Source: Streptomyces malaysiense
Lineage (GTDB): Bacteria; Actinomycetota; Actinomycetes; Streptomycetales; Streptomycetaceae
Reading direction: 5' to 3'
Length of the DNA stretch: 64,000 nt
NCBI RefSeq assembly: GCF_000980885.2
Contig: NZ_LBDA02000012.1
Span: 124,001 to 188,000 of the forward strand
The notes under the pieces were generated by a model. The model searched no databases, was not told where the DNA came from, and was given only the letters and a program-made list of their open reading frames with translations. A program made the translations under genes and the position numbers. Within the stretch, counting starts at the first letter, position 1, and every line of letters starts with the position of its first letter. Positions 45,620-54,177 of the stretch are shown here, in pieces.

Positions 45620-46552
45620 TCAGACCAGGGCATCGAACGCCTCCCGCGCCCTGTCGCCGCGCGCCGCCGACTCCAGCGCGGCCCGCACCCGCCAGGCGTC
45701 CGCGGACAGCACGGCCACCGCTCCGACGACCACCCCGGGCCCCGCACGGCCCTCCCGCAGCAGCGCCGCACCCTCCGTCCCCACCATGTGCCACCAGCGG
45801 ACCTCGGCGCGCCACAGCTCCTCCGGTTCCCCGGCCTCCGCCAGCACCCATCGGAGCGACGAGGGCAGCCGGTCACGGAACTCCTCGTAGGAGGCGGCGG
45901 CCGGCGCCCGGGATCCCAGCAGCCGTGCCGCGTCGCGCCCCGCCGGCTCGGGCAGCGAGCGGCCGTGCACGAACCGCTCCCGCGCCAGCAGCAGCGCCGC
46001 GCGCGCCCGCGCCCAGCGCCGCGCGTCCGGTACGGCGGCGTCCGTGCGCCGGGCGGCGGCCATCCGCATGCCCGTGACCACGGCCCACGGCGTGTCACCG
46101 CCCGGGTCGCCCCAGGGCGAGGCGGTGAGCGCGGCCCGCAGCCCCGCGGGCGTCCCCGTGTGCCGCTCCAGGCTCCGCCAGGCGGTCTCCAGCGCCCCCA
46201 GCCGGTACGGCTCCGGGGCCGGCGAGACGAGGCCGTCCCGGGCGAGCAGCCGGGAGACCACGTTGGCGATCTCGAACCCGGCGGCCAGCGGCACCAGCAA
46301 CCGGGCACCGCCCGGCGGCAGCCAGCCGGCCAGCACCCGCAGCTGCCACAGCACCGTGGCGGCCACCGCCCGCTGCGCCCCGGGCAGGTCCACCGCGGTC
46401 CGCGTGTACCGCGCGTACGGCGTCGACGCCAGGCTCCGCAGGGCGTCGTCCAGGGTCGGGCCGCGCGCGATCTCCCGGCTCCCGGCCGGTCCCGGACACC
46501 GGCCGACGAGTGCCTTGGCCCGCACCCCGGCGGCGACCCAGCCCGCGCTCAC
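45620..46552 (-). CDS. V/A-type ATPase subunit C
   Basis: This 310-residue helical protein starts at GTG 46552 (overlapping the upstream TGA), with VSAGWVAAGVRAKALVGRCP, the classic subunit C start (AR-K-L...). ANVVSRLLARDGL and ARDAARLLG repeats follow. It links the rotary stalk to the proteolipid ring. Confidence 0.85.
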   Translation of the reverse strand: MSAGWVAAGVRAKALVGRCPGPAGSREIARGPTLDDALRSLASTPYARYTRTAVDLPGAQRAVAATVLWQLRVLAGWLPPGGARLLVPLAAGFEIANVVSRLLARDGLVSPAPEPYRLGALETAWRSLERHTGTPAGLRAALTASPWGDPGGDTPWAVVTGMRMAAARRTDAAVPDARRWARARAALLLARERFVHGRSLPEPAGRDAARLLGSRAPAAASYEEFRDRLPSSLRWVLAEAGEPEELWRAEVRWWHMVGTEGAALLREGRAGPGVVVGAVAVLSADAWRVRAALESAARGDRAREAFDALV

Positions 46553-46986
46553 GGAGCTTCCCGGGAACCGCCCGCCGGGCGCAGCGCGTCGGCCACCGCG
46601 AGGTCCACCAGGGACGGCATGCGCTCCCCGGCCCGCACACGGATCGCCGAGGCGTCGCGCTCCCCGGCGGCACGCAGCGCCTCGGCCTCCCGCCGGGCCT
46701 CCCGCAGGACCGGCTCGGCCGCCGCCGCGCGCACCGCGGGCGCCCGCTCCCGGGCGGCGGCCACCACGCGCTCGGCCGCACGGGCGGCGTCCCGGCGCAG
46801 GGCCTCGGCGGCCTCCCGTGCGGCGTCCCGGATCCGCGCCGCCTCCTCCTGGACGTCCGTCAGCCGGGCGAGCGCGGGCCCCAGTTCCGCCGCGCGCTCC
46901 GCCGTACGGTCGGCGGGCACGCCCGCGGCGGACGCGCCCGGCGTACCCGTCGGACGGAACCGCTCCAGGAAGTCCCGCAGGCTCAT
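46549..46986 (-). CDS. V/A-type ATPase peripheral-stalk coiled-coil subunit (G/H)
   Basis: This 145-residue protein starts at ATG 46986 (MSLRDFLERFRP) and is almost all Ala/Arg/Glu helix (RIRDAAREAAEALRRDAARA), as in G/H subunits that pair with E. It is the first gene of the ATPase operon. The divergent CBS-BON gene starts 166 bp away, with a motif copy in between. Confidence 0.75.
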   Translation of the reverse strand: MSLRDFLERFRPTGTPGASAAGVPADRTAERAAELGPALARLTDVQEEAARIRDAAREAAEALRRDAARAAERVVAAARERAPAVRAAAAEPVLREARREAEALRAAGERDASAIRVRAGERMPSLVDLAVADALRPAGGSREAP

Positions 46987-47074
46987 GGGCGGCCTCCTGC
47001 CGGTCGGCTGTCCCTCCAGTCTCACCGGTCTCGCCGCGCCCCGCACCGGATAGGACCGCGGGGCCGCCCCACCA

Positions 47075-47088
47075 GGGCCGTTCGGCTC
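47075..47088. promoter_or_regulatory. DosR/OsdR-like box between the ATPase operon and the CBS-BON gene
   Basis: GGGCCGTTCGGCTC contains the inverted core GCCG-TT-CGGC. It lies 89 bp from the first ATPase gene and 65 bp from the CBS-BON start, so one site could serve both promoters. Confidence 0.5.
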
Positions 47089-47152
47089 TTGGCAGGGACG
47101 GGACGCGCGCGAGACTGGGACGGTAGGCAGCCGACGGACCGAGGAGGCCGCC

Positions 47153-48019
47153 GTGGACGCGCACGAGAACCTCTCCGCACTGACCGAGGCCCGCCGGGAG
47201 GCGGCCGGCCGCCGCTGGAGCCCCGGTGAAACGGCCCGACAGGAGGTGCTGCTGCGCTACCTGGGCGCCGTCGCCGCGGCCGCGGCCCGTCACGGCGCCG
47301 GCGCGGAGCGGCCCTCCACCGCGGCACGACCGGCACCCCCGCCCCCGTCCTCGTCCCCGCCCCCGTCATCCGAATCCGGACAGCTCGTGGTGCGCGAGGT
47401 GATGGACGTGCCGGCCGCGCACATCCGCGCCGACCTGATGTACCGCGACATCGCCCGGGTGCTGGCGCGCGAGCGGGCGGGTGCCCTGCCGGTGGTCGAC
47501 GACGAGGACCATGTGGTGGGCGTCGTCTCGGAGTCCGATCTGCTGGCCAAGGTCGCCTTCGAGGCGTCCGGTCATCGGCCCGGCCCCGTCGGCAGGCTGC
47601 GCGAGCGCCGGCTGCACGGCAAGGCCCGCGGCGAGACCGCCGCCGACCTGATGACCAGCCCCGCGATCACCGTGCTGCCGGGAGCGACCGTCGCCGAGGC
47701 CGCGTGGCTCGCCGCGCTGTCCCGGCTCAAGCGGATGCCCGTCACCGACCGGGAGGGCCGGCTGGTCGGCGTCGTCCGCAGGGACGCCCTGCTCCAGGCG
47801 CTGATCAGGGACGACGCCGGTATCCGGGCCGAGGTCGAGGCCACCGTCGCGGCGACCTGCCCGCCGGCCGACCGGGACGCCGTGCAGGTGGCCGTGCACG
47901 ACGGCATCGTGGAACTGACCGGACGGATGTCCGCGGCGACCGCACGGCGGCTGCTCGCGGAGATCGAGCGGATCGCCGACGTGGTCGAGGTGAAGAACCT
48001 CCTCACCCCCGGCACCTGA
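47153..48019 (+). CDS. CBS-domain pair plus BON domain protein, long form
   Basis: This 288-residue protein has an N-terminal helical and Pro/Ser-rich extension (about 75 residues), two CBS domains (REVMDVPAAHIRADLMYRDI; ADLMTSPAITVLPGATVAE), and a BON domain (VQVAVHDGIVELTGRMSAAT). GAGGAGG lies 6 nt before GTG 47153. It is divergent from the ATPase operon and 59 bp upstream of a USP gene on the same strand. Confidence 0.88.
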   Translation: MDAHENLSALTEARREAAGRRWSPGETARQEVLLRYLGAVAAAAARHGAGAERPSTAARPAPPPPSSSPPPSSESGQLVVREVMDVPAAHIRADLMYRDIARVLARERAGALPVVDDEDHVVGVVSESDLLAKVAFEASGHRPGPVGRLRERRLHGKARGETAADLMTSPAITVLPGATVAEAAWLAALSRLKRMPVTDREGRLVGVVRRDALLQALIRDDAGIRAEVEATVAATCPPADRDAVQVAVHDGIVELTGRMSAATARRLLAEIERIADVVEVKNLLTPGT

Positions 48020-48078
48020 CCCCGGTCGCCCCGCGGCATCACGCCGGTGCCCGAAGACCCGTCCCGGAGGCGCGGACC

Positions 48079-48975
48079 ATGTCCCGAACCGTCACCGCAG
48101 GCATCGACGACTCGCCCGAGAGCCGGGCCGCGGCCGAGTGGGCGGCCCGCGAGGCACGACTGCGCGGCCTGCCCCTGAAGATCGTGTACGTCCAGGAGCC
48201 CACGCCCAGGATGGCGGCCCGGACGCCGCTGTTCGACCTCGACAGCTACCGGCGCTGGGCCGAGCGGATGGCCGAGGAGGCCGCCGCCGGCCTCCGGACC
48301 CGCCATCCGGACCTCGACGTGAGCACCGCGCAGCTCACGGGGACCGTGGCCGACGTGCTGTGCGAGGCCGCGGGCGACGCCGAACTGCTCGTGCTGGGCT
48401 CGCGGGGCCTCGGCCGGCTCGGCGGGTTCCTGGTCGGCTCGGTGAGCCTCGCCGTCGTGGCCCGCGCGGAGCGCCCGGTGGTGCTGGTGCGGGCGGGGGA
48501 GGAGACCGGCGACGAACGGCGGACGGACCCGGCGGGCGCACCGCACGGCGCGGGAGCCGTCGTCCTCGGCCTCGACGTCGACGAACCGGCCGACCCCCTG
48601 CTGGAATTCGCCTTCGACGCCGCCGCCCTGCACGGGGCCCCGCTGCGCGCCGTCCACGTCTGGCCCGAGCCGCCGACCTCCTTCTACCGCTTCTACGGCG
48701 ACGCCGAACTCTACGACGACCTACAGCGCGGGCAGGCCGTCCTGCTGACCAAGGTGCTGCGCCCCTGGCGGCAGAAGTACCCGGACGTCGAGGTGATCGA
48801 GGCGAGCCGCTGCGGCAGCGCCGCACAGGTCCTCGTCGACCACTCCCACGGCGCCCGCCTCGTGGCCGTCGGCCGCCGCATCCGCACCCACTCCTTCGGC
48901 CTCCACCTCGGCCACGTCCTGCACTCCGCCCTGCATCACATCGCCGCCCCGGTCGCGGTCGTCCCGCACAGCTGA
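48079..48975 (+). CDS. Universal stress protein, tandem USP domains
   Basis: This 298-residue protein has two UspA domains (VTAGIDDSPESRAAAEWAAR; LVLGSRGLGRLGGFLVGSVS is the ATP-binding signature of the first). The second domain keeps VGRRIRTHSFGLHLGHVLHS. It probably shares transcription with the CBS-BON gene upstream. Confidence 0.9.
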   Translation: MSRTVTAGIDDSPESRAAAEWAAREARLRGLPLKIVYVQEPTPRMAARTPLFDLDSYRRWAERMAEEAAAGLRTRHPDLDVSTAQLTGTVADVLCEAAGDAELLVLGSRGLGRLGGFLVGSVSLAVVARAERPVVLVRAGEETGDERRTDPAGAPHGAGAVVLGLDVDEPADPLLEFAFDAAALHGAPLRAVHVWPEPPTSFYRFYGDAELYDDLQRGQAVLLTKVLRPWRQKYPDVEVIEASRCGSAAQVLVDHSHGARLVAVGRRIRTHSFGLHLGHVLHSALHHIAAPVAVVPHS

Positions 48976-49009
48976 CGGCCGGCCCCGCACCGGGGTGATC
49001 GAACGCCGC

Positions 49010-49564
49010 TCACCGGGGCCCCACCAGATCCCACTCCCGGTCCCACAGGGCCAGCCGGCGCCGGTCCAGCCGGGCCCGCGCGAAGGCGCCCGCGCCCAGC
49101 ACCGGCGCCGCGGCGGCCACCGCGGCGCCCGCGGCGAGGAGACCCGCCTCGACGTGCCCCTCGGCGCGGTCCGTGGGCGCCGTCGTGACGAGCCGTCCCC
49201 GGTCGTCCTGCCACAGGTGCACGGTCGTGCCCCGGGGCAGGCCCGGGTCCACCAGCGTGTCCCCGGTACGGGACGTACCGTCCGGAGCCACCCAGCGCAC
49301 CGTGTCCCGCACCCGGCCGTCCGGCGACCACCGCGCGGTGACGCCCTGTGGCGCGTCGGTTGTCAGGACCGCCCGTACGGGATGCCGCACAGCGCGCTGC
49401 TGCGCGAACCGGTGTTCGGCGGCATGGAATGCCAGCGGTGCGACGACCGCGCCGACGAGCACCACGACCGCCCAGACGGCCAGCATCATCCACGCCTCCA
49501 GGACGTCCTCGCGCCGTCGCAGCGGATTGCTCCGCCACCGCCACAGATGCCGTTTGCCGCTCAT
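49010..49564 (-). CDS. Rv1733c-like membrane protein
   Basis: This 184-residue protein has RRREDVLEAWMMLAVWAVVV, an N-terminal transmembrane helix and a second one near residues 140-165, with an extracytoplasmic beta-rich loop between (TTVHLWQDDRGRLV). This is the layout of the actinobacterial Rv1733c family, a DosR-regulon antigen in M. tuberculosis. Its role is unknown. ATG 49564 was chosen because the frame upstream is low-complexity. Confidence 0.82.
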   Translation of the reverse strand: MSGKRHLWRWRSNPLRRREDVLEAWMMLAVWAVVVLVGAVVAPLAFHAAEHRFAQQRAVRHPVRAVLTTDAPQGVTARWSPDGRVRDTVRWVAPDGTSRTGDTLVDPGLPRGTTVHLWQDDRGRLVTTAPTDRAEGHVEAGLLAAGAAVAAAAPVLGAGAFARARLDRRRLALWDREWDLVGPR

Positions 49565-49633
49565 CACGGAGACCTCCGCCTCGTGCCGGATCCGTCGCCT
49601 TCGACGGTGCCTCGGCGGGGGACCGCGCCACAG

Positions 49634-49647
49634 GGGCCGAGGGACCT
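49634..49647 (-). promoter_or_regulatory. Weaker DosR/OsdR-like box upstream of the Rv1733c-like gene
   Basis: The minus-strand sequence AGGTCCCTCGGCCC matches the 38309 site at 11 of 14 positions and lies 70 bp before the Rv1733c-like start. Confidence 0.4.
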
Positions 49648-49710
49648 CCGGGGCGGGCCGCCCGGGTCCGGATCCGGCGGCGGGTGGGGCCATGAGTCCC
49701 TTCCGGTGGG

Positions 49711-49742
49711 GTCCTGGGGTCCTGGGGTCCTGGGGTCCTGGG
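49711..49742. repeat. Tandem repeat, 4 x GTCCTGGG
   Basis: Four perfect 8-bp units lie in a noncoding stretch. It is a candidate slippage or strain-typing locus with no visible role. Confidence 0.9.
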
Positions 49743-49907
49743 ATCTCGGGGTCGTGGGTCACATGGGCACGACGTACGACCTCCGGCGTGCCACGCACCG
49801 TGGACGCGCAGCCCTGGACGACGGTGACGGCGCCGCGAGGGGACCTGGGACCGTCCGCCCCCGAAGGCCCCGACCGCGTGCGGGCGGCCCGACGCGATGA
49901 GGAACCG

Positions 49908-50813
49908 TCAGGGCAGCCGGATCGAACGTTCCTCGTCCACGATCCGGTAACCCGCGCTGGTGTAGAGGTTCATGGCCACCTCGTTGCCGCCCCACACCGA
50001 GAACATCAGGACCGATCCGCCGGCCGCGAAGGCGGCCCGTTCGCCGACCGCCATCGCGGCCCGACCGTACCCGTGGCCCCGGTGTTCCTCGTGGATGTGC
50101 AGCGAGTACCCGTAGGTGACCCCCGGCAGGTATCCGTGCCTCAGCCAGGCGGTGCCGATCGGCTCGCCCGCCGCCTCCAGCACCAGGAGCGCCGTGTCGG
50201 GCGTCGCCGGACCCTCGGGAAGGAGCGCGGCGAAGTCCTCGTCCGACTTGCGTTCGGCCTCCTCGCGGCCCAGGGCCCCCGACCGGACGATGTCGCCGAC
50301 GTAGGAGGCCTTTTCGAGGGGGAGCCAGTCGGAATACTGAGCCGGTGTCATCGGCCGCGCGGTGACACCGGCCACCGGCTCCGGCGGGGCGTCCACGTGC
50401 CGCGCCCTGACCTGCCCGTCGACGCGGTACCCGGCGAACACCTCGCCCATGGCGGGCTCGGTGGACCGCACGTTCACCCGGCGAGCGCCCCGCTCCGCGC
50501 ACCACCCCTGTGCCCACTCCCGGGCGGCCTCCTCGTGTCCCCGGCCGGTGTACCCCGCGTCCACGTACAGATCCCCGACGCGCCCCGCGAGCCCCCCGCT
50601 CCGCTCGGCCACACTCACGGCCACCCAGCCCACCCGGACCCCGGCGTCCATGATCCCGACGACCGTCCAGTCCCCGGCCGTGGCACGCCCCTTCGTCACG
50701 TACTCCGCCGCCGCCTCCGTGCCGAGCCCGGCCGCGCGGTACGCGGCGACGAGCCGTCGCTCGAAGTCCTGCCGCCACACCGTGCCGTCGTCGAGAACGC
50801 TGAATTCTGTCAC
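49908..50813 (-). CDS. Tandem GNAT acetyltransferase
   Basis: This 301-residue protein has two GNAT folds: DLYVDAGYTGRGHEEAAREWA in the first half and LHIHEEHRGHGYGRAAMAVG in the second, each with the acetyl-CoA loop pattern (R-G-H-G-Y-G in the second). The second half keeps NEVAMNLYTSAGYR. The substrate is unknown. ATG 50813 is the natural start. Confidence 0.87.
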   Translation of the reverse strand: MTEFSVLDDGTVWRQDFERRLVAAYRAAGLGTEAAAEYVTKGRATAGDWTVVGIMDAGVRVGWVAVSVAERSGGLAGRVGDLYVDAGYTGRGHEEAAREWAQGWCAERGARRVNVRSTEPAMGEVFAGYRVDGQVRARHVDAPPEPVAGVTARPMTPAQYSDWLPLEKASYVGDIVRSGALGREEAERKSDEDFAALLPEGPATPDTALLVLEAAGEPIGTAWLRHGYLPGVTYGYSLHIHEEHRGHGYGRAAMAVGERAAFAAGGSVLMFSVWGGNEVAMNLYTSAGYRIVDEERSIRLP

Positions 50814-50862
50814 CCGGTCACACTAGTCAGATTGCCGGGAACCCGGACGGGCGATTTCAGGC

Positions 50863-50934
50863 ATGGAGGAAGAACTGGAGAACGCCCTCGGTAAGATCAT
50901 CAGGTTCGCCACGCCGAGGAGTCCCGCTCAGTGA
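50863..50934 (+). CDS. Possible 23-residue leader peptide before cbiZ
   Basis: ATG 50863 opens MEEELENALGKIIRFATPRS and ends TGA, overlapping the GTG start of the next gene (GTGA). Its amphipathic composition and exact coupling suggest translation. No B12 riboswitch is visible, so this may be the control or coupling element for cbiZ. Confidence 0.35.
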   Translation: MEEELENALGKIIRFATPRSPAQ

Positions 50935-51650
50935 CCGTCGCCCCACCGTCCCGCGCCGCCGGCGGTGTTCTTCCGTTGCGGACGCTGACCCGCGTCGAGT
51001 GCGACGAGCAGCTGTCGGCCCTGCTGTGGCGGGCGGGGGCCGGCTGGCGGATGATCAGCAGCGCCGTTCTCGGCGGGGGCATCGGTGAACGCTCCTGGGT
51101 CCTCAACGCCCAGGTCTCGCACGGCTACAGCCGCACCGACCCCGCCGCCCACCTCGCGGACCTCGCCCGTGACGCCGGGACGCGGGGTCCGGGCGTCGGC
51201 CTGATGACGGCCGCCGACGTCCTGCGGCACGGTCGCGCGCACGAAGACGGAGTCGAAGCGGTGGTGACCGCGGGCCTCGGCGTCCACGGCTGGGCCGCCA
51301 CCCCCGCCCCGGGAACGGCCCTGCCGCCCGCCCCCGGCACCATCAACATCATCGTCGCCGTCCCCGTCGCCCTGACCGACGCCGCCCTGGTCAACGCCGC
51401 CACCACCGCCACCGAGGCCAAGGTCCAGGCACTTCTGGACTCCGGCTACGACTGCTCCGGCACCCCCACGGACGCGGTGTGCGTCGCCGCCCGAGTCCCC
51501 CGCCCCGGCGAACAACCGGAGTCCTTCGCCGGCCCCCGGTCCCTGTGGGGTGCCCGGCTGGCCCGCGCGGTGCATTCCGCGGTGTGTGCCGCCGTGGAGC
51601 CGGTTCGGGGTGGGTCCCCCGAGCCGGGGCGGCAGTCGCACCGCGGCTGA
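50931..51650 (+). CDS. Adenosylcobinamide amidohydrolase (CbiZ-like)
   Basis: This 239-residue protein has the CbiZ pattern: MISSAVLGGGIGERSWVLNAQV, GVGLMTAADV, VTAGLGVHGWA and GTINIIVAVPVALTDAALVNA. The family removes the aminopropanol side chain of (pseudo)cobinamide to salvage the corrin ring for B12. GTG 50931 follows GAGGAG. No other cobalamin genes are nearby. The Ser/Gly/Pro/Gln-rich tail may be unstructured. Confidence 0.85.
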   Translation: MTVAPPSRAAGGVLPLRTLTRVECDEQLSALLWRAGAGWRMISSAVLGGGIGERSWVLNAQVSHGYSRTDPAAHLADLARDAGTRGPGVGLMTAADVLRHGRAHEDGVEAVVTAGLGVHGWAATPAPGTALPPAPGTINIIVAVPVALTDAALVNAATTATEAKVQALLDSGYDCSGTPTDAVCVAARVPRPGEQPESFAGPRSLWGARLARAVHSAVCAAVEPVRGGSPEPGRQSHRG

Positions 51651-51770
51651 GGGAGGAACTCCGGCCCGTCGGGCAGGACGCCGTGCGAACCCTGGGCGGA
51701 GACCGCCGCCCTCTGGATCGCACACCCGCGGGCGGTCGCCGGAGCCGATCCGGACAACGCATTCGCCGCC

Positions 51771-52247
51771 GTGGCCGCACTGGCGCTGGCGGTCACCGCG
51801 GGCGGGGGAATCGCGGCGGCCGCACCCGCGAAGGCCGAGAGCTTCGCCCCCTCGGCCTGCCGTCCGGCCAACCACATGGCGAGGATCACCGCGGCGCCCG
51901 CCAGTTCGGGGCACAGCCACTACCGCGTGACGCTGACCGCCCCGCGCGGGTACGAGTCCTGCGTGCTGGCCGGTTCGCCCACCGGCGTGCGGTTCTTCGA
52001 GCACGGCAGGCGGACCGGTGCCGCCGCCGGGCACTACGGTGACCAGAGGACGAAGGTGACCTTCGGTCCGGGCCACCCGGTGCACTTCGACATCCAGGTC
52101 CCGGACATGCGCTGCGGCACGCCTTCGAACGAGGCGTCGTTCACGCTCCGGGCCCCGGGCGGTGAGATCCCCGGCACGTCCTTCGCCGAGGGCAGGTTCT
52201 CCGTCGCCTCCGGCACCCTGATCGGCCCGGTCCAGCGCGGCGCCTGA
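51771..52247 (+). CDS. Secreted DUF4232 protein, start uncertain
   Basis: This 158-residue protein begins at GTG 51771 with a hydrophobic signal core (MAALALAVTAGGGIAAAAPAK) and continues as DUF4232: CRPANHMARITAAPASSG, YRVTLTAPRGYESCVLAGSP, CGTPSNEASFTLR. The usual basic residues of a signal peptide are missing, so the true start may lie upstream in a frame lacking a standard codon, or a small sequence change may have occurred. An exported lipid or matrix protein is likely. Confidence 0.6.
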   Translation: MAALALAVTAGGGIAAAAPAKAESFAPSACRPANHMARITAAPASSGHSHYRVTLTAPRGYESCVLAGSPTGVRFFEHGRRTGAAAGHYGDQRTKVTFGPGHPVHFDIQVPDMRCGTPSNEASFTLRAPGGEIPGTSFAEGRFSVASGTLIGPVQRGA

Positions 52248-52264
52248 CCGGTACCGACGGACAG

Positions 52265-52304
52265 CCGGAGTGTCCCGCGGCAGCACGGCCGCGGGACACT
52301 CCGG
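52265..52304. terminator. Strong bidirectional hairpin
   Basis: A perfect 16-bp stem CCGGAGTGTCCCGCGG / CCGCGGGACACTCCGG with an 8-nt loop sits between the DUF4232 stop and the 3' end of the tRNA-like gene, terminating both. Confidence 0.8.
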
Positions 52305-52306
52305 TG

Positions 52307-52404
52307 TGGCGGAGAGGGCAGGATTTGAACCTGCGTGGACCCTTGCGGATCCGACCTCGAGACACGCTCGTCGGTCCCCGATCAGCCACTCCGGGCACCT
52401 CTCC
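52307..52404 (-). tRNA. tRNA-Ser-like gene with expanded anticodon arm (copy 1)
   Basis: This 98-nt gene has acceptor GGAGAGG/CCTCTCC, discriminator G, encoded CCA, D stem CCCG/CGGG, T arm GCAGG/CCTGC with loop TTCAAAT, and a long variable arm GGATCC-GCAA-GGGTCC, the serine pattern. Between D stem and variable arm there are 24 nt instead of 18. They fold as GACC/GGTC enclosing CGAG/CTCG rather than a 5-bp stem and 7-nt loop. CTCGAGG inside could present anticodon CGA (Ser), but pairing is ambiguous. The paralogue at 60253 has the same anomaly. Confidence 0.7.
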
Positions 52405-52599
52405 TCGCTCCCGGCTCCCGGTCTCCCGGGCCCCGTTCACGGGAAGAAGAGTGGCAGACCCGGCTGACGAGGGACCGACGCGGAACTGACACGCACGGCG
52501 CGCGGGCGGGCCCTCTCCGCTCGCCCGCCCGCGTGCGCGGGGAGATTCTCCGAGCCGTTCCCGGCGCCGCGGCAGTCGGCCGTCCGCCGGCCGGGCGGA

Positions 52600-54105
52600 T
52601 CAGCCCGTCCGGCGGGGGATGCCCAGTGGGTTGGCGTCCTGGAGCTCCGGCGGGAGGAGACCGTCGGGCCAGTCCTGGTAGGCGATCGGGACCAGCCAGC
52701 GGTCGATGGCGGCGGCGCCGACCGAGGTGTGCAGCGGGGCCGTTGTGGAGGGCCAGGGACCGCCGTGGTGCATGGCCCGGCAGACGGCGACACCGGTCGG
52801 CCAGCCGTTGTGCACGAGACGGCCCACGCGGTGCCGCAGGGCCGCCGCCACCCGTGCGGCCGCCGCGGCGTCGCCGGCCGTGGCGTGCACCGAGCCGGTC
52901 AGGCTGCCCGGCAATGACACCAGGACCTCGGTCAGCGATTCCAGGTCCGGGTACGTCACCACGAGTCCGGCGGGGCCGAAGCACTCCTCGGCCAGGGTCT
53001 CCAGCCGGTCCGCGAAGGACTTCAGGGACAGCCGCCATACCCGCGGCGCCACCGCGAACGAGTCGCCGCCCGCGCCTCCGGCGGCCAGCGGGACGAGATC
53101 CGTGCTCTCGTCGAGTTCCGCGACCCTGGCCCGGTACCCGTCCCGGATACGAGACGTCAGCATCGCACCGGCCGTGGCCGCGCCGACCGTGGCCGCGAGG
53201 GCGTCCACCAGCGCGTCGTCCTCGGGGACGAACAGCAGACCCGGGTTGGTGCAGAACTGGCCGGTGCCCAGGGTGAGCGACCGCGCGTACCCCTCCGCGA
53301 TCTCCCGGGCGCGTTCGGCCGCGGCGCCCGGCAGAACCACCACCGGGTTGACGCTGCCGAGTTCGCCGTAGAAAGGGATCGGCTCGGGACGGGCGGCGGC
53401 CAGGTCGTACAGGGCCCGGCCGCCGGACTGCGAGCCGGTGAAGCCGGCGGCCTTGACGGCCGGGTGCCTCACCAGCGCCGCGCCGGCCTCGAAACCGGTG
53501 ACGAGGCCGAGGACACCCTCGGGCGCGCCCGCCGCGCGCAGCGCCCCGGCGACGATGCGCGCGACCGCGGCCGAGGTCGCCGGGTGGCCCTCGTGCGCCT
53601 TGACGACCACCGGGCAGCCGGCCGCGAGCGCCGAGGCCGTGTCGCCGCCCGCCACGGAGAAGGCGAAGGGGAAGTTGGAGGCGCTGAACACCGCCACCGG
53701 GCCGATCGCCTGCCGCATCCGGCGGATGTCGGGACGCCCGGCGGCCGGGTCGGCCGGGGTGAGCACGGCCCGCACGTGAGTGCCGTCGCGCAGCACCTCG
53801 GCGAAGAGGCGGAGCTGGCCGCCGGTGCGGCCCACCTCACCGGTCAGCCGGGCCCCGCCGAGCGCGGTCTCCGCGTCGGCGACGGCGACCAGTTCGTCGC
53901 GGGCCGCGTCCAGCGCGTCGGCGGCGGCGTCCAGGGCCGCGGCCCGGCCGGCGGCGGGCACCGCGGACCAGACGGGGAACGCGCGGGCGGCGGCGCGCGC
54001 CGCGGCGTCCACGTCCCGCGCGGTGGACACGGCGACCGGATCGCCGACGGGCTCACCGGTACGCGGGCTGATGCCCCGCAGCGGGGCGGACGTGGTGTCG
54101 GTCAT
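52600..54105 (-). CDS. Aldehyde dehydrogenase, probable 2,5-dioxovalerate (alpha-ketoglutaric semialdehyde) dehydrogenase
   Basis: This 501-residue ALDH has FGELG-type glutamate in YGELGSVNPVVV and nucleophile Cys in GQFCTNPGLLF, as in the ketoglutaric-semialdehyde dehydrogenase subgroup. With the neighbouring KdgD it completes the oxidative uronate pathway, making 2-oxoglutarate. It lies 72 bp downstream of uronate dehydrogenase on the same strand. Confidence 0.88.
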   Translation of the reverse strand: MTDTTSAPLRGISPRTGEPVGDPVAVSTARDVDAAARAAARAFPVWSAVPAAGRAAALDAAADALDAARDELVAVADAETALGGARLTGEVGRTGGQLRLFAEVLRDGTHVRAVLTPADPAAGRPDIRRMRQAIGPVAVFSASNFPFAFSVAGGDTASALAAGCPVVVKAHEGHPATSAAVARIVAGALRAAGAPEGVLGLVTGFEAGAALVRHPAVKAAGFTGSQSGGRALYDLAAARPEPIPFYGELGSVNPVVVLPGAAAERAREIAEGYARSLTLGTGQFCTNPGLLFVPEDDALVDALAATVGAATAGAMLTSRIRDGYRARVAELDESTDLVPLAAGGAGGDSFAVAPRVWRLSLKSFADRLETLAEECFGPAGLVVTYPDLESLTEVLVSLPGSLTGSVHATAGDAAAAARVAAALRHRVGRLVHNGWPTGVAVCRAMHHGGPWPSTTAPLHTSVGAAAIDRWLVPIAYQDWPDGLLPPELQDANPLGIPRRTG

Positions 54106-54177
54106 CGATGCGGACCTCCGGGTCGAACGGGGCGGGCGGGCGAACTCGTGCGGAAGGACATGGTGTTGTGGCCGGCC

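Larger units (their letters stand above)
49565..49907. other. Intergenic region with motif copy and tandem repeat
   Basis: These 343 bp between the Rv1733c-like start and the GNAT stop hold a DosR-like motif (49634-49647) and an 8-bp tandem repeat. No gene is supported. Confidence 0.6.

Noticed and set aside
50814..50930. Cobalamin riboswitch before cbiZ
   Set aside because: No B12-box-like or long structured leader sequence was visible in the 117-bp gap.
52307..52404. Selenocysteine tRNA
   Set aside because: The acceptor is 7 bp, not 8, the D stem is 4 bp, and there is no clear TCA anticodon loop; the features fit a serine-type tRNA with an altered anticodon arm.
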